Shown here piece after piece: positions 45,433-53,475 of a DNA stretch of 64,000 nt (the first letter of the stretch is position 1; every line of letters starts with the position of its first letter). Origin of the DNA: Streptomyces filipinensis (GTDB lineage: Bacteria; Actinomycetota; Actinomycetes; Streptomycetales; Streptomycetaceae). The translations under genes were made by a program, and so were the position numbers. Where the stretch lies: positions 248,001 through 312,000 of the forward strand of contig NZ_BMTD01000005.1 in assembly GCF_014649495.1 (NCBI RefSeq), read 5' to 3'. The notes under the pieces were generated by a model. The model was not told the origin of the DNA and made no database searches. It was given only the letters and a program-made list of their open reading frames with translations.

Positions 45433-45948
45433 TCAGGGACAACGGTTGGCGTGCCGGACGTCCAGGACGAAACGCTCGGGGGAGTGGAGCCTGAAGGCGT
45501 GGTAGACGGGCTTGGCGTGGAAGGCGGCCCCGAAGCCGACCACGCCCTCGAAGTCACCGGTCAGGGCGAGGCCCCTGAGCTGGGGAAGCCGGATCTTCGC
45601 CAGCCGGGGTCCTTGATAGACCGGCAATCCCGCCGTGTTGTGCGCGGCGGCCGGAGAGAGCCTGATCTGCAGGAAGTGCTCGCCGGGAAGGGGGACCGCC
45701 TTCCCGGAGGGGTCGTAGCGCAGTTCCCTGACGGGGCTCACGGTGACGGAGGGCAGGGCGCCGCGGACGTCGATGACGAGCCGGTCGAAGGTGCAGTGCC
45801 CGCCCCACCGGGCGTCGACGACGAGCGAGGTCGCCGGGGCCTGCCCGGTGCCCCCGGTCCGGGTGGCGGCCGAGGCGGGAACCGTGGCACAGGCGGCGGT
45901 GAGAAGGAGGCCGGCGGCGACGACCGCACGGCGGGAGTGGTGTTGCAT
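45433..45948 (-). CDS. Secreted AMIN-like domain protein
   Basis: 171 residues. Signal sequence (RRAVVAAGLLLTAACATVPASA; LTAAC is an imperfect lipobox, so Sec secretion is more likely than lipoprotein), then FDRLVIDVRGALPSVTVSPVRELRYDPSGKAVPLPGEHFLQIRLSPAAAHN and LTGDFEGVVGFGAAFHAKPVYHAFRLHSPERFVLDVRH. This pattern matches the actinobacterial AMIN-like domain proteins of unknown, possibly cell-wall-related, role. Confidence 0.8.
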   Translation of the reverse strand: MQHHSRRAVVAAGLLLTAACATVPASAATRTGGTGQAPATSLVVDARWGGHCTFDRLVIDVRGALPSVTVSPVRELRYDPSGKAVPLPGEHFLQIRLSPAAAHNTAGLPVYQGPRLAKIRLPQLRGLALTGDFEGVVGFGAAFHAKPVYHAFRLHSPERFVLDVRHANRCP

Positions 45949-46067
45949 GTCGCCCCCCGATCTTTCTGTGAAGGGGACAGTACTTTCACCATGGGGGACA
46001 CCTGGCCGAGCCGTATGGTTGCATCGCCGTCCGTTCCAGCAGGCGCCACCGGGGGCCGGATCGCTAT

Positions 46068-46550
46068 ATGGTGACCCTCATGGGATGGGGGGATCGTCCG
46101 GTGTGGGTCCGATGCGTGGCGGCGGCGTACGTGATCGGGTTCCTCGAAGGGACAGGCTGGCACGCGTACTCTCTGGCGGCCGGCGGGCTGCACGCCTACA
46201 GTTACGCGCCCCTGCTCATCCAACTGCTCTTCCACGCGCTCCTGCTGCTGGATCCGCTGGTCGCCCTGTCGATCGTTCGGGCCCGCCCGGGTGGACCGCT
46301 GCTCGCTGCCCCGGTCATGCTCGCGGACCTGGTCGGCAACTGGGACACCGAATGGAGAGCCGTGCTGGCGCATCCCGCGGCATACCTGCGGCCGGTCGGG
46401 CTGCTGCCGATCACCCTCTTCGGCATCTTCGTGCTGCTCACGGCCTTTCCGCTGCGTCGCGCCCTGACGTCCGGCGGTGACGCTGCCCGCGGCCCATGGC
46501 GCCGGCGCCCGACTGTCGAGGGGCGGCAGGGCCAGGATCTGTCTCTTTGA
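46068..46550 (+). CDS. Small membrane protein of unknown function
   Basis: Up to 160 residues with hydrophobic segments CVAAAYVIGFLEGTGWHAYSLAAGG, LLIQLLFHALLLLDPLVALSI, and PVGLLPITLFGIFVLLTAFPL. ATGs at 46068 and 46080 are both possible. I do not recognise the family. It stands alone between the AMIN-like gene and a MarR regulator. Confidence 0.6.
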   Translation: MVTLMGWGDRPVWVRCVAAAYVIGFLEGTGWHAYSLAAGGLHAYSYAPLLIQLLFHALLLLDPLVALSIVRARPGGPLLAAPVMLADLVGNWDTEWRAVLAHPAAYLRPVGLLPITLFGIFVLLTAFPLRRALTSGGDAARGPWRRRPTVEGRQGQDLSL

Positions 46551-46597
46551 GCCCGCAGGGTGCCATATCGACGGAAAGTGGCCCGACGGTGGCCGGG

Positions 46598-46837
46598 TCA
46601 CCGTCGTGCGCCACTCGGCGCCGCCCTCGCCGACGCCCGGGCACTGGCCCGTGAGCGCCCGCCCGGCGTCCACACGGCCGAACTTCGGCGCACCGTACGC
46701 GAGTCGGGAAACCCATGTTGATCGGCGGAGGTCACCTCTCGCCGTTGCTGGTCGCCCATGGCGAACAGGGCGAGGGTGACGGCGGCGAGGGGGATCGCCC
46801 GGGCTCCGTAGGCGAGTTGTACCTCCCCATGAATCAT
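46598..46837 (-). pseudogene. Truncated membrane protein relic beside MarR
   Basis: From the ATG at 46837 the frame gives MIHGEVQLAYGARAIPLAAV then TLALFAMGDQQRREV, the first helices of a DUF4267-like small membrane protein. After residue about 35 the sequence turns into unrelated, Arg-rich text and ends at 46598. The start faces away from the MarR gene, so this is probably the remnant of that regulator's target. Low certainty. Confidence 0.35.
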
Positions 46838-46872
46838 TCTGGTCCTGAATGGTTTGGGGGAGGCTACCATTC
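46831..46872. promoter_or_regulatory. Candidate MarR operator
   Basis: Several inverted GAAT/ATTC half sites between the relic's start and the MarR ATG: GAAT-C-ATTC at 46831-46839, then GAAT and ATTC further right to about 46872. This fits MarR-type palindromes and autoregulation, but the repeats are short. Confidence 0.4.
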
Positions 46873-46877
46873 TCGGC

Positions 46878-47339
46878 ATGAACGAAGCTATGGGTGCGAC
46901 GGCCGGCGATGCCTCGGGCCTGACCTCGACCGTGGTGTTCAGGCTGGGCACTCTCGGCACGGTGGTCACCGACCGGTTCACACGGGAGATCGAGGGGCTG
47001 GGCCTCAAACCCAAGCACGTCGGCCTGATGGCCGCGCTCGGCCGTGCTGCCGTGGCGTCCCAGCAGGAACTGGCCGCGCGCATGGGGGTCGCGCCGAGTC
47101 TGATGGTGTCGCTGGCCGACCACCTGGAGGATCTCGGCGCGGTTCAGCGGGTCCGGGATCCGCGGGACCGTCGACGGCAGGTACTGACACTCACCGAGGA
47201 GGGGCAGCGCCTGCTCGACCGCTGCACGTCCATGGCGCGGACCCTGGACGAGGAGCTCATGGCCGGGCTGACGGAGAAGCAACGGAAGGCGCTGGCCGAG
47301 GCGCTGCACGTGATGGCGAAGCGCGCCGGCCTGCCGTAG
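46878..47339 (+). CDS. MarR family transcriptional regulator
   Basis: 153 residues from the ATG at 46878; an in-frame TTG at 46854 lies in the proposed operator and is less likely. Winged-helix motifs are present: LKPKHVGLMAALGRAAVASQQELAARMGVAPSLMVSLADHLEDLGAVQRVRDPRDRRRQVLTLTEEG. The 'DPrDrR.q.l.LT..G' wing is diagnostic of MarR. The target is probably itself and the decayed gene upstream. Confidence 0.92.
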   Translation: MNEAMGATAGDASGLTSTVVFRLGTLGTVVTDRFTREIEGLGLKPKHVGLMAALGRAAVASQQELAARMGVAPSLMVSLADHLEDLGAVQRVRDPRDRRRQVLTLTEEGQRLLDRCTSMARTLDEELMAGLTEKQRKALAEALHVMAKRAGLP

Positions 47340-47368
47340 AGGAGGACGGGCGTCCGCTTCGGTGGGGC

Positions 47369-47401
47369 CGGCTGCTCCTGCCCCCCGCGCAGGAGCAGCC
47401 G
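47369..47401. terminator. Hairpin terminator
   Basis: Perfect 12-bp stem: CGGCTGCTCCTG at 47369-47380 with its complement at 47390-47401, nine-base loop. Between the MarR gene and the convergent I36 inhibitor-like gene. Confidence 0.8.
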
Positions 47402-47481
47402 TGAGAGTCAACCGGGACCCTCCGGCTGGTGACCGGTGCCGGTGTCTCGGCCGGGTCCCGACGGGTTCGCCAGATGTGCGT

Positions 47482-47865
47482 TCAGCAGATGTTCTGGACG
47501 TACCAGACCGGCTTCCAGCGTCCGTGGGGGTCCGAAGAGGGGGCGCCGTCGGTGGTGAAGATCCGGTACTTGCCCTTGTCGAACATCTCCGTCACGGTGT
47601 ACCGGCTCTGGTTGTTGTACCAGGAGCCGCCGCTGCCCATGCCGTCGGGGATCTCGTGCCTCTTGCAGTCCTTGTACTTGAATCCGAGCACCTGGAAGTT
47701 GGCCTCCTTGTAGCCGCAGAAGTAGTACTTGGGGCAGTCGGCCGGCGCGGACCGCAACGCAGGCTGCGCGGCGTCCGACGGGGCCGTGGACAGCGCCACG
47801 GCGGCGAGCGCCCCTGCGGTCACGAGAAGGCGCCGTACCGGCGTCCGGCGGGCGGGGTTCAGCAT
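47482..47865 (-). CDS. Secreted peptidase-inhibitor-like (I36) protein
   Basis: 127 residues from the ATG at 47865 (GAAGGGAA upstream). Signal peptide (RRLLVTAGALAAVALSTAPSDAAQ), then a small Cys-containing domain: CPKYYFCGYKEANFQVLGFKYKDC and WYNNQSRYTVTEMFDKGKYRIF. This is like the Streptomyces metalloproteinase-inhibitor (I36) fold with its paired cysteines and central 'sw.NN.S..tv'. Inhibition of a secreted metalloprotease is the family role, and this window encodes two such proteases. Assignment is by pattern only. Confidence 0.7.
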   Translation of the reverse strand: MLNPARRTPVRRLLVTAGALAAVALSTAPSDAAQPALRSAPADCPKYYFCGYKEANFQVLGFKYKDCKRHEIPDGMGSGGSWYNNQSRYTVTEMFDKGKYRIFTTDGAPSSDPHGRWKPVWYVQNIC

Positions 47866-48177
47866 GTGAAGTTCCCTTCGGTGTCTGCTCGACGAGAGCG
47901 GAAGCGACCGGTGCGGACCAGCGGGCCCATGACGTCCGACCGCACCTGTGCCTCCACCGAGCCCCGCAGGCGTCCGCCGTTCACTCCCGGGACGCGTGCC
48001 GTGGGTTCGTACGACTGATCCCAGCGGATCGGCGCATTGTTCGGCAGTGCGTCCCGGCGAGCAATCAATGGCCGGAGGCGGTTCTTCCGGAGCCGCGCGC
48101 ACGGCGTCCCGTGCCCTTCGGCGTACGCGTGCGCGGCCGCGAGTGCGCCGGGGAGTGGTCGTTCACCGGGTTCCGGC
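47866..48177. other. Intergenic region
   Basis: 312 bp between the second STAND gene's end and the inhibitor-like gene's start. The last 100 bases before 47865 would hold the inhibitor gene's promoter; nothing else was recognised. Confidence 0.4.
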
Positions 48178-51100
48178 TCACGCCGGGCACGTGGGATGGG
48201 GCGGCTGGTCCGGCAGATACGTCGAGCGTTCCTGCGGGGTGAGGTCGCGGCCGAGGGCTCGGCAGAGCTTGCCGATGGCCGCGGCGGGGGTGGGGAGGAG
48301 GACGTTCCACAGCCGTACGGTCCGGTCGCCGCCGGCGGTGGCGAGGGTGCGCCCGTCCGGGCTGAACGCCACCGACAGGACGGTGCCGGTGTGCCCGGCG
48401 AGTGTGGCGAGCGGGTTTCCGGTGGCGGCGTCCCACAGCCGTACGGTGCTGGCGGAGCTGCCGGCGGTGACCAGGGTCCGTCCGTCCGGGCTGAACACGA
48501 TCGCGAAGCCGGGGGCGGCGCGGCCGGGCAGGCTTGTGCGCACACGTCTGGTCTTCGTGTCCCACAGCCGTACCGTGCCGTCGTCGCCGGCGACGGCGAG
48601 GGTGCGTCCGTCGGGGCTGAAGGCCAACGACTCCACGCTGTCGGCGTGGCCGGGCAGATGGGTGCGCAGGCGGCCGGTGGCCGTGTCCCACAGGCGCACC
48701 GGACCGTTGTCGCCGCCCGTGGCCAGGCTCCGCCCGTCGGGGCTGAAGGCCAACGAGCCGGTGCCGTCGACGAATTCGGGCAGCGTGGTGCGGAGGCGCC
48801 CGGTGCCGGCATCCCACAGCTCCACCCCCCTCTCCACGCCACGGGTGGCCAGGGTGCGGCCGTCCGGGCTGAACGCCATCCGGAACACGTCACCGGTGTC
48901 GCCGGACAGCCTCCTGCGCAGACGTCCGGCTGCCGCGTTCCAGAGCCCTACTCCTCGGTCGCGGCCGAGGGTGGCGAGGGTGCGTCCGTCGGGGCTGAAC
49001 ACCACCCACGTCACGTCCTTCAGGCCGTTCGTCAGCGTCCTGCGACGGCGTCTGTCGCCCGTGTTCCACAGGTCCACCCCATGGCCCGGGCCGGCGGCGG
49101 CCAGGGTCTGTCCGTCCGGACCGAACGCCACGCAGGGTGTCTGCCCCGGGGGCCCGGGAAGGACGGCACGGTTCGGGCCGTCCGCCGTGTCCCACAGGCG
49201 CACGCTCTGATCGCGGCCTGCGGTGGCGAGGGTGTGCCCGTCCGGGCCGAAAGCCACTGCGAGCACGGTGTCCGTGTGACCTGTGAGCGTTGTCCGTGTG
49301 GTGCCGGTGGCGGTGTCCCACAGTCGTACCGTGTGGTCGGGACCGGTGGTGGCGAGGGTGCGCCCGTCGGGGCTGAACGCCAGGGGAGCCGTGTCATCGG
49401 CAGGTCCGGGCAGACCGGTGCGGAGGCGGCCGTCGGCCGGATCCCACAAGCGGACCGTGCGGTCGGGACCAGCGGTGGCGAGGGTGCGCCCGTCGGGGCT
49501 GAACGCCACGGAAGACACCCCCGACGGCTGCGCCGGCAGGCTCCTTCGGAGACGGCCGGAGACCGGGTCCCACAGCTTCAGCTCGTGGCCCTTTCCGCCG
49601 GTGGCGAGGGTGCGCCCGTCCGGGCTGTACGCCACCGACAGCATCTCGCTGGTCGGTGGACCAAGGGTCCTGCGCAGGTGAGCCGATGCCGTGTCCCACA
49701 GCTCCACCCCACGGTCGTCGCCGGCGGTGGCAAGGGTGTGGCCGTCAGGACTGAAGGCCAGGGAGAAGGCGTCTCTGGGGCCGGGCAGGCCGGTGCGGAG
49801 GCGGCCGGTGGCCGGACTCCACAACTGGACCCCGTGGTCGAGCGCGGCGGTGGCGAGGGTCCGTCCGTCCGGGCTGAAGGTCATGGCCCACACCCACGCG
49901 GGGTGCCCGGTCAGACTCCTTTCCAGACGTCCGGTCCCGGTGTCCCACAGCCGCACCGCGCCGTCGCGGCCCTCGACACTGGTGGCGAGTGTGCGCCCGT
50001 CCGGGCTGAACGCCACCGAGGTCACAGCCCCGTGCCGGGCCGGAAGCCGGTACCGCAGGGGAACCGCGGCGGCGGCGTAGAGGCTTTCGAGGGCTGCGGG
50101 CGTGGGGCTGGTCCGGTAGGCGCGGATGGCCAGCAGGGAAGCGAGGTCGGAGTCTGTGCCGACGAGACCGGCGGATTGTGCGGCGAGCTGACGCGAGAGG
50201 GCCACCTGCCGTGCGGTATCCGCGTCGTGCCTCTGCCGGTCGCTCATCCGGCTCTGCTGCCACGCGACCAGCCCGGCGACGACTGCCAGGACCAGCAGGA
50301 CGGACAGGGACGCGGTGAGGGTGCGCAGACGTCGGGTGGTCCGCGCGGCGGCGTGTTCCTCGTGCTCGCGCGCCTGCAGGCTGGTGGTGAGGAAGGCGTG
50401 TTCCAGTTCGGTCAAGTCCCCGCGGTGCTGTTGACCGAAGTGCTCGTGGGCGGTGGTCAGGCGGCTGCCGCGATACAGAGCACCCGGGTCGCGGCTCAAA
50501 TCCTCCCAGGCCCGGGCGGCTTCGGTCAGCTTCCGGTGGGTGCGCAGGCGTTCGCGGTCGGCTTCGATCCAGCCGCGCAGCCGTGGCCAGGCGGTCAGCA
50601 GGGCCTCGTGGGCCAGGTCCACGGTGTCGTCGTCCTGGGTGAGCAGTCGCGCGCGGGTGAGGGCCTCCAGGACCTGAGCGGTCGTGGGTCCCCCGATGTT
50701 CTGCAGTTCTCGCCGCTCGGCGGGCCTGCGGGTGTCGGGTGTGCCATCGCCCGGGGCGACCAGGCGCAACATGACGCGGCGTGCCGCGCCGGACTGCTCC
50801 TCGGTGAACCGGCGGTAGACGTCCTCGGCGGTCTTGGCGATGGCGCCGGCGAGGCGACCCGCAGCCTCGTATCCCCCCATGGTGAGTGCCTTGCCACGGC
50901 GGCGGCGCCAGGTCTCCAGCAGCACGTGCGACAACAGGGGCAGGCCACCCGGGGCGTCGGCCACCTCCTGGACCAGCCGGGCGGTCAGAGCCCGTTCCAC
51001 GGTCAGGCCGGCGGCGGCAGCGGGTCCGACGACGACCTCACGCAACTCGGCGGGGCTCATGGGACCGGCGAGCAGGTGGGCGTCGCGCAGGGCGTCGGCG

Positions 51101-51891
51101 AGGTCGCGGTGCTCGGCGCAGCGGCCGTAGAAGTCGGCGCGCACGGCGATGAGGACCCGCAGCCGGTTCTCGGGCCGACGGGCGGCCAGCAACATGTCGA
51201 TGAAACGGGCACGCTCTCCGGAGTCCTGGCAGAGGGTGAAGACCTCCTCGAACTGGTCGACCACGATGAGCGTGTCCGCCGCCGCGGTGCCGGCGCCGGC
51301 CGAGGTGTCGCCGGGCTCGCACACGCGGGCGTGGGTGTGGGCCGGACGGTCGCCGGGAGCGAGAATGCGGATCGCGGCCAGGCGCAGGCCGGGGTCCTGG
51401 GTGTGCTGGAGGGCGGGGATGAGGCCGGCGCGCAGGAGGGAGGACTTACCACTGCCGGACGGGCCGAACACCGCCGCGAACCGCCGTCGACGCAGCAGTT
51501 CCAGCAGCTCGGTGGTGAGCTGGTCGCGGCCGAAGAACAGACCGCCGTCGCCCGCCTCGAACCGTGCCAACCCCTTGTACGGAGGCTCCCCACGCTCGTC
51601 GCCGTCCCTGGGACCCAGGGCGGCAACCTCGTCCACGGCCTGCCGCCAGCGGGCCTCCCACTCCGCCGGGTCGCCCCCGCAGGCCCGCACGTAGGCCAAC
51701 GTCACGGACAGGGTGGGCAACCGGTCGCCGGCCGCTGCCTGCGACAGCGTCGTGGGCCCGTACCCGGCCCGCTGCGCCAGCACGCGGTAGGTGATCCCGC
51801 CCGCCTCCGCCCGCAGTTTGCGCAACTCGAACGCGAACCGCTGCACCGGGCCCGCTCCGGGATCCACCGGCACTTCACGACGTCCCGCCAC
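48178..51891 (-). CDS. HTH-STAND NTPase-WD40 repeat protein (second copy)
   Basis: 1237 residues from a GTG at 51891. That start makes the N-terminus (VAGRREVPVDPGAGPVQRFAFELRKLRAEAG) align with the paralogue at 16241; a GTG or ATG further up is possible. XRE-like HTH, STAND NTPase with FGPSGSGKSS (about 140-150) and LIVVDQFEEVFTLC, a hydrophobic helix SLSVLLVLAVVAGLVAW, then 14 near-identical WD40 repeats, each built on FSPDGRTLATAG...VRLWD, and a tail ending PTCPA. Fourteen repeats would give two seven-blade propellers. The repeats are far more uniform than in the first copy, pointing to recent amplification or gene conversion. Signal and partner unknown. Confidence 0.9.
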   Translation of the reverse strand: MAGRREVPVDPGAGPVQRFAFELRKLRAEAGGITYRVLAQRAGYGPTTLSQAAAGDRLPTLSVTLAYVRACGGDPAEWEARWRQAVDEVAALGPRDGDERGEPPYKGLARFEAGDGGLFFGRDQLTTELLELLRRRRFAAVFGPSGSGKSSLLRAGLIPALQHTQDPGLRLAAIRILAPGDRPAHTHARVCEPGDTSAGAGTAAADTLIVVDQFEEVFTLCQDSGERARFIDMLLAARRPENRLRVLIAVRADFYGRCAEHRDLADALRDAHLLAGPMSPAELREVVVGPAAAAGLTVERALTARLVQEVADAPGGLPLLSHVLLETWRRRRGKALTMGGYEAAGRLAGAIAKTAEDVYRRFTEEQSGAARRVMLRLVAPGDGTPDTRRPAERRELQNIGGPTTAQVLEALTRARLLTQDDDTVDLAHEALLTAWPRLRGWIEADRERLRTHRKLTEAARAWEDLSRDPGALYRGSRLTTAHEHFGQQHRGDLTELEHAFLTTSLQAREHEEHAAARTTRRLRTLTASLSVLLVLAVVAGLVAWQQSRMSDRQRHDADTARQVALSRQLAAQSAGLVGTDSDLASLLAIRAYRTSPTPAALESLYAAAAVPLRYRLPARHGAVTSVAFSPDGRTLATSVEGRDGAVRLWDTGTGRLERSLTGHPAWVWAMTFSPDGRTLATAALDHGVQLWSPATGRLRTGLPGPRDAFSLAFSPDGHTLATAGDDRGVELWDTASAHLRRTLGPPTSEMLSVAYSPDGRTLATGGKGHELKLWDPVSGRLRRSLPAQPSGVSSVAFSPDGRTLATAGPDRTVRLWDPADGRLRTGLPGPADDTAPLAFSPDGRTLATTGPDHTVRLWDTATGTTRTTLTGHTDTVLAVAFGPDGHTLATAGRDQSVRLWDTADGPNRAVLPGPPGQTPCVAFGPDGQTLAAAGPGHGVDLWNTGDRRRRRTLTNGLKDVTWVVFSPDGRTLATLGRDRGVGLWNAAAGRLRRRLSGDTGDVFRMAFSPDGRTLATRGVERGVELWDAGTGRLRTTLPEFVDGTGSLAFSPDGRSLATGGDNGPVRLWDTATGRLRTHLPGHADSVESLAFSPDGRTLAVAGDDGTVRLWDTKTRRVRTSLPGRAAPGFAIVFSPDGRTLVTAGSSASTVRLWDAATGNPLATLAGHTGTVLSVAFSPDGRTLATAGGDRTVRLWNVLLPTPAAAIGKLCRALGRDLTPQERSTYLPDQPPHPTCPA
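48290..50060 (-). repeat. Tandem WD40-coding repeats (14 units)
   Basis: Fourteen coding repeats, about 120-130 bases each, encode the propeller of the second STAND protein. On the plus strand they share the phrase GCGAGGGTGCGCCCGTC with small variants. The homogeneity at DNA level, not only in protein, suggests recent duplication or conversion among units. Confidence 0.85.
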
Positions 51892-52065
51892 AGTTTCACC
51901 CCGCTGAGCCGCTTCCGGACCAGCCACGCTACGCAGCGTCTCCACCGCTCAAGTAGGGCGTGCCCGGCCATTGTTCGGCCCGCGGCGCGCACCTTGGGGC
52001 ACCGTGCTCCAGGTGAAGCGCCTGTTCGGCTTCGGCGGGAGGCCTGACGCGCCCGCCACGTTGCC

Positions 52066-53061
52066 TCAGGAGTCAGACGGCGCCTTGTAGAGCCGTACCG
52101 TGCCGGCGATCCTCCGTACGGTCGCGTCCGGGACCTCGGCGGGCACGTTCTTGGCGCCGAAGAACGACCAGGAGACGAGATCCCCCGCACTGTTCTTGAA
52201 GGCGAAGGTCCATGCCTTGCCGTCCGTGGTGCACTTCTTCGACTTCTTCACACCCGCGGACCACGCGGTGCCAAGAGTGCCCTTGAGGCCCGAGTTGGTG
52301 GTGAACGCCTCGACGGCCCCGGCCTTCGCCTTCGACTTGTCCGGCTGGGTGTACCCCCCGTAAACCCAGGTCTTGGGGTCGGAACCGGCTATCTCGCGGG
52401 TGCTGCGGTAACCGTTGTTGCCCCTCGTGCCCACCTGGGCCAGGGGGGTGTCCGCCGGCGTGCCGTCCCGGTTGTCGTCCGAGGAGCACCACTTCTTCTG
52501 GAGCATCGCGACGTTGCGTATCGCGATGAGCGGCTTGTCGTCCGGATCGCCGTCCTTGGAGACGTAGGTGACCCAGTCGGCCGACTGGATCTCCCATCGG
52601 GGCGGGATGTCGAAGGCGATTCCCTGGGTCGGATTCGTCACGACCTGCCAGCCCTTGATCGTCGCGGTCCGGGTGCCGTCTCCCCTGGGGTTGGCGGAAC
52701 TCTGCGAGGGCGACGCGGTGTCGGTCGGCTTCGGGCCGGGACCGTCCTGCTTGTTCCCTCCGAGCACGAGGAATCCGGTGACGCCGGCCGCGAGCACGAC
52801 GGCTGCCGCGGTGATGACGGCGACGAGTCCGCCCCGGTTCCGGCGGCCGCCCGTCGGCGGCGGCACGGGTGCCTGGCCGCTGGGCTGGGTGGGCAACTGC
52901 CAGGGCTGAGGCGGCCCGTAGGAGTTCGGCTGGAACGGGCCGGGGCCAGGCTGCTGGTAGGGGTTCGGCTGCGCAGGCTGCTGGTACGGGTTCGACTGGT
53001 GTCCGACCGGGGGCTGCTGCGGATTCCGCCCGCTCCCCGACGACTGCTCTCCTGGCCACAT
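52066..53061 (-). CDS. Proline-rich membrane protein with extracytoplasmic DUF8017-like domain
   Basis: 331 residues. The first 70 are Pro/Gln-rich (NPYQQP repeats) and lead into a basic patch and one membrane helix (GGLVAVITAAAVVLAAGVTGFLVL). After a Ser/Thr/Pro linker comes an extracytoplasmic domain: GWQVVTNPTQGIAFDIPPRWEIQSADWVTYV, IRNVAMLQKKWC and a matched Cys in KKSKKCTTDGKAW. This is the layout of a large actinobacterial family; the domain is probably DUF8017. Function unknown. It is convergent with nothing and lies between the second STAND gene and the lanthipeptide locus. Confidence 0.75.
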   Translation of the reverse strand: MWPGEQSSGSGRNPQQPPVGHQSNPYQQPAQPNPYQQPGPGPFQPNSYGPPQPWQLPTQPSGQAPVPPPTGGRRNRGGLVAVITAAAVVLAAGVTGFLVLGGNKQDGPGPKPTDTASPSQSSANPRGDGTRTATIKGWQVVTNPTQGIAFDIPPRWEIQSADWVTYVSKDGDPDDKPLIAIRNVAMLQKKWCSSDDNRDGTPADTPLAQVGTRGNNGYRSTREIAGSDPKTWVYGGYTQPDKSKAKAGAVEAFTTNSGLKGTLGTAWSAGVKKSKKCTTDGKAWTFAFKNSAGDLVSWSFFGAKNVPAEVPDATVRRIAGTVRLYKAPSDS

Positions 53062-53194
53062 GGGCCGCTACGATACGGCACCCTTTCAGACAGCAAACTC
53101 CGGGCTCGCCGGTGCTGGCCCACCGCGCCTCATGGCGACGTCACCCGCCCGAGACCGCTGCTCCGGCGGCTCGCTCGATCTTCGCGCACTGGGC

Positions 53195-53302
53195 TTACCA
53201 GAAGGCCGTGTCGCCCTGCAGGGGCGCGGATTCGGATGTTGTCCCCGTCGAGCTCAGCGGGCGGCGGACGTCGTACTCGCAGAGCCCGTCGAGCTTCCCG
53301 AC
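53195..53302 (-). pseudogene. Fragment of a DinB/DUF664 gene
   Basis: The minus-strand frame reads KLDGLCEYDVRRPLSSTGT, matching the 'LLWKLDGLsEydvRRPLtpTGTNLLGLVKH' start region of DinB-like DUF664 proteins, then diverges and stops at 53195. No complete copy is nearby, so this is a short relic. Based on remembered family pattern only. Confidence 0.45.
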
Positions 53303-53475
53303 TGAGGCGGGCCACGCTCGACATGGAGGGCATACGCCCGCACGACGCAGCCGGTGCCACACCTCGCAGGCCTGCCGGCCGACGGCCGGCGACGACCGCA
53401 AGACGGGACTAAGGCCACCGACAGACCCCCGGCCAGGATGGTGCCAAGGCAGGAACAGCAACGCCGGAGGCGACG

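Noticed and set aside
48290..50060. Regular repeats that could suggest a CRISPR array
   Set aside because: Units are coding, about 120-130 bases, without distinct unique spacers, and translate to WD40 blades. No cas genes.
48037..52047. Open plus-strand frame of over 1300 codons opposite the second STAND gene
   Set aside because: It mirrors the WD40 gene; the product has no domain pattern and its repeats are only the antisense of the WD units. High-GC DNA often leaves the opposite strand open.
53060..53305. Short plus-strand frame beginning right at the DUF8017-like gene's start
   Set aside because: It is antisense to the DinB fragment and has no pattern of its own.
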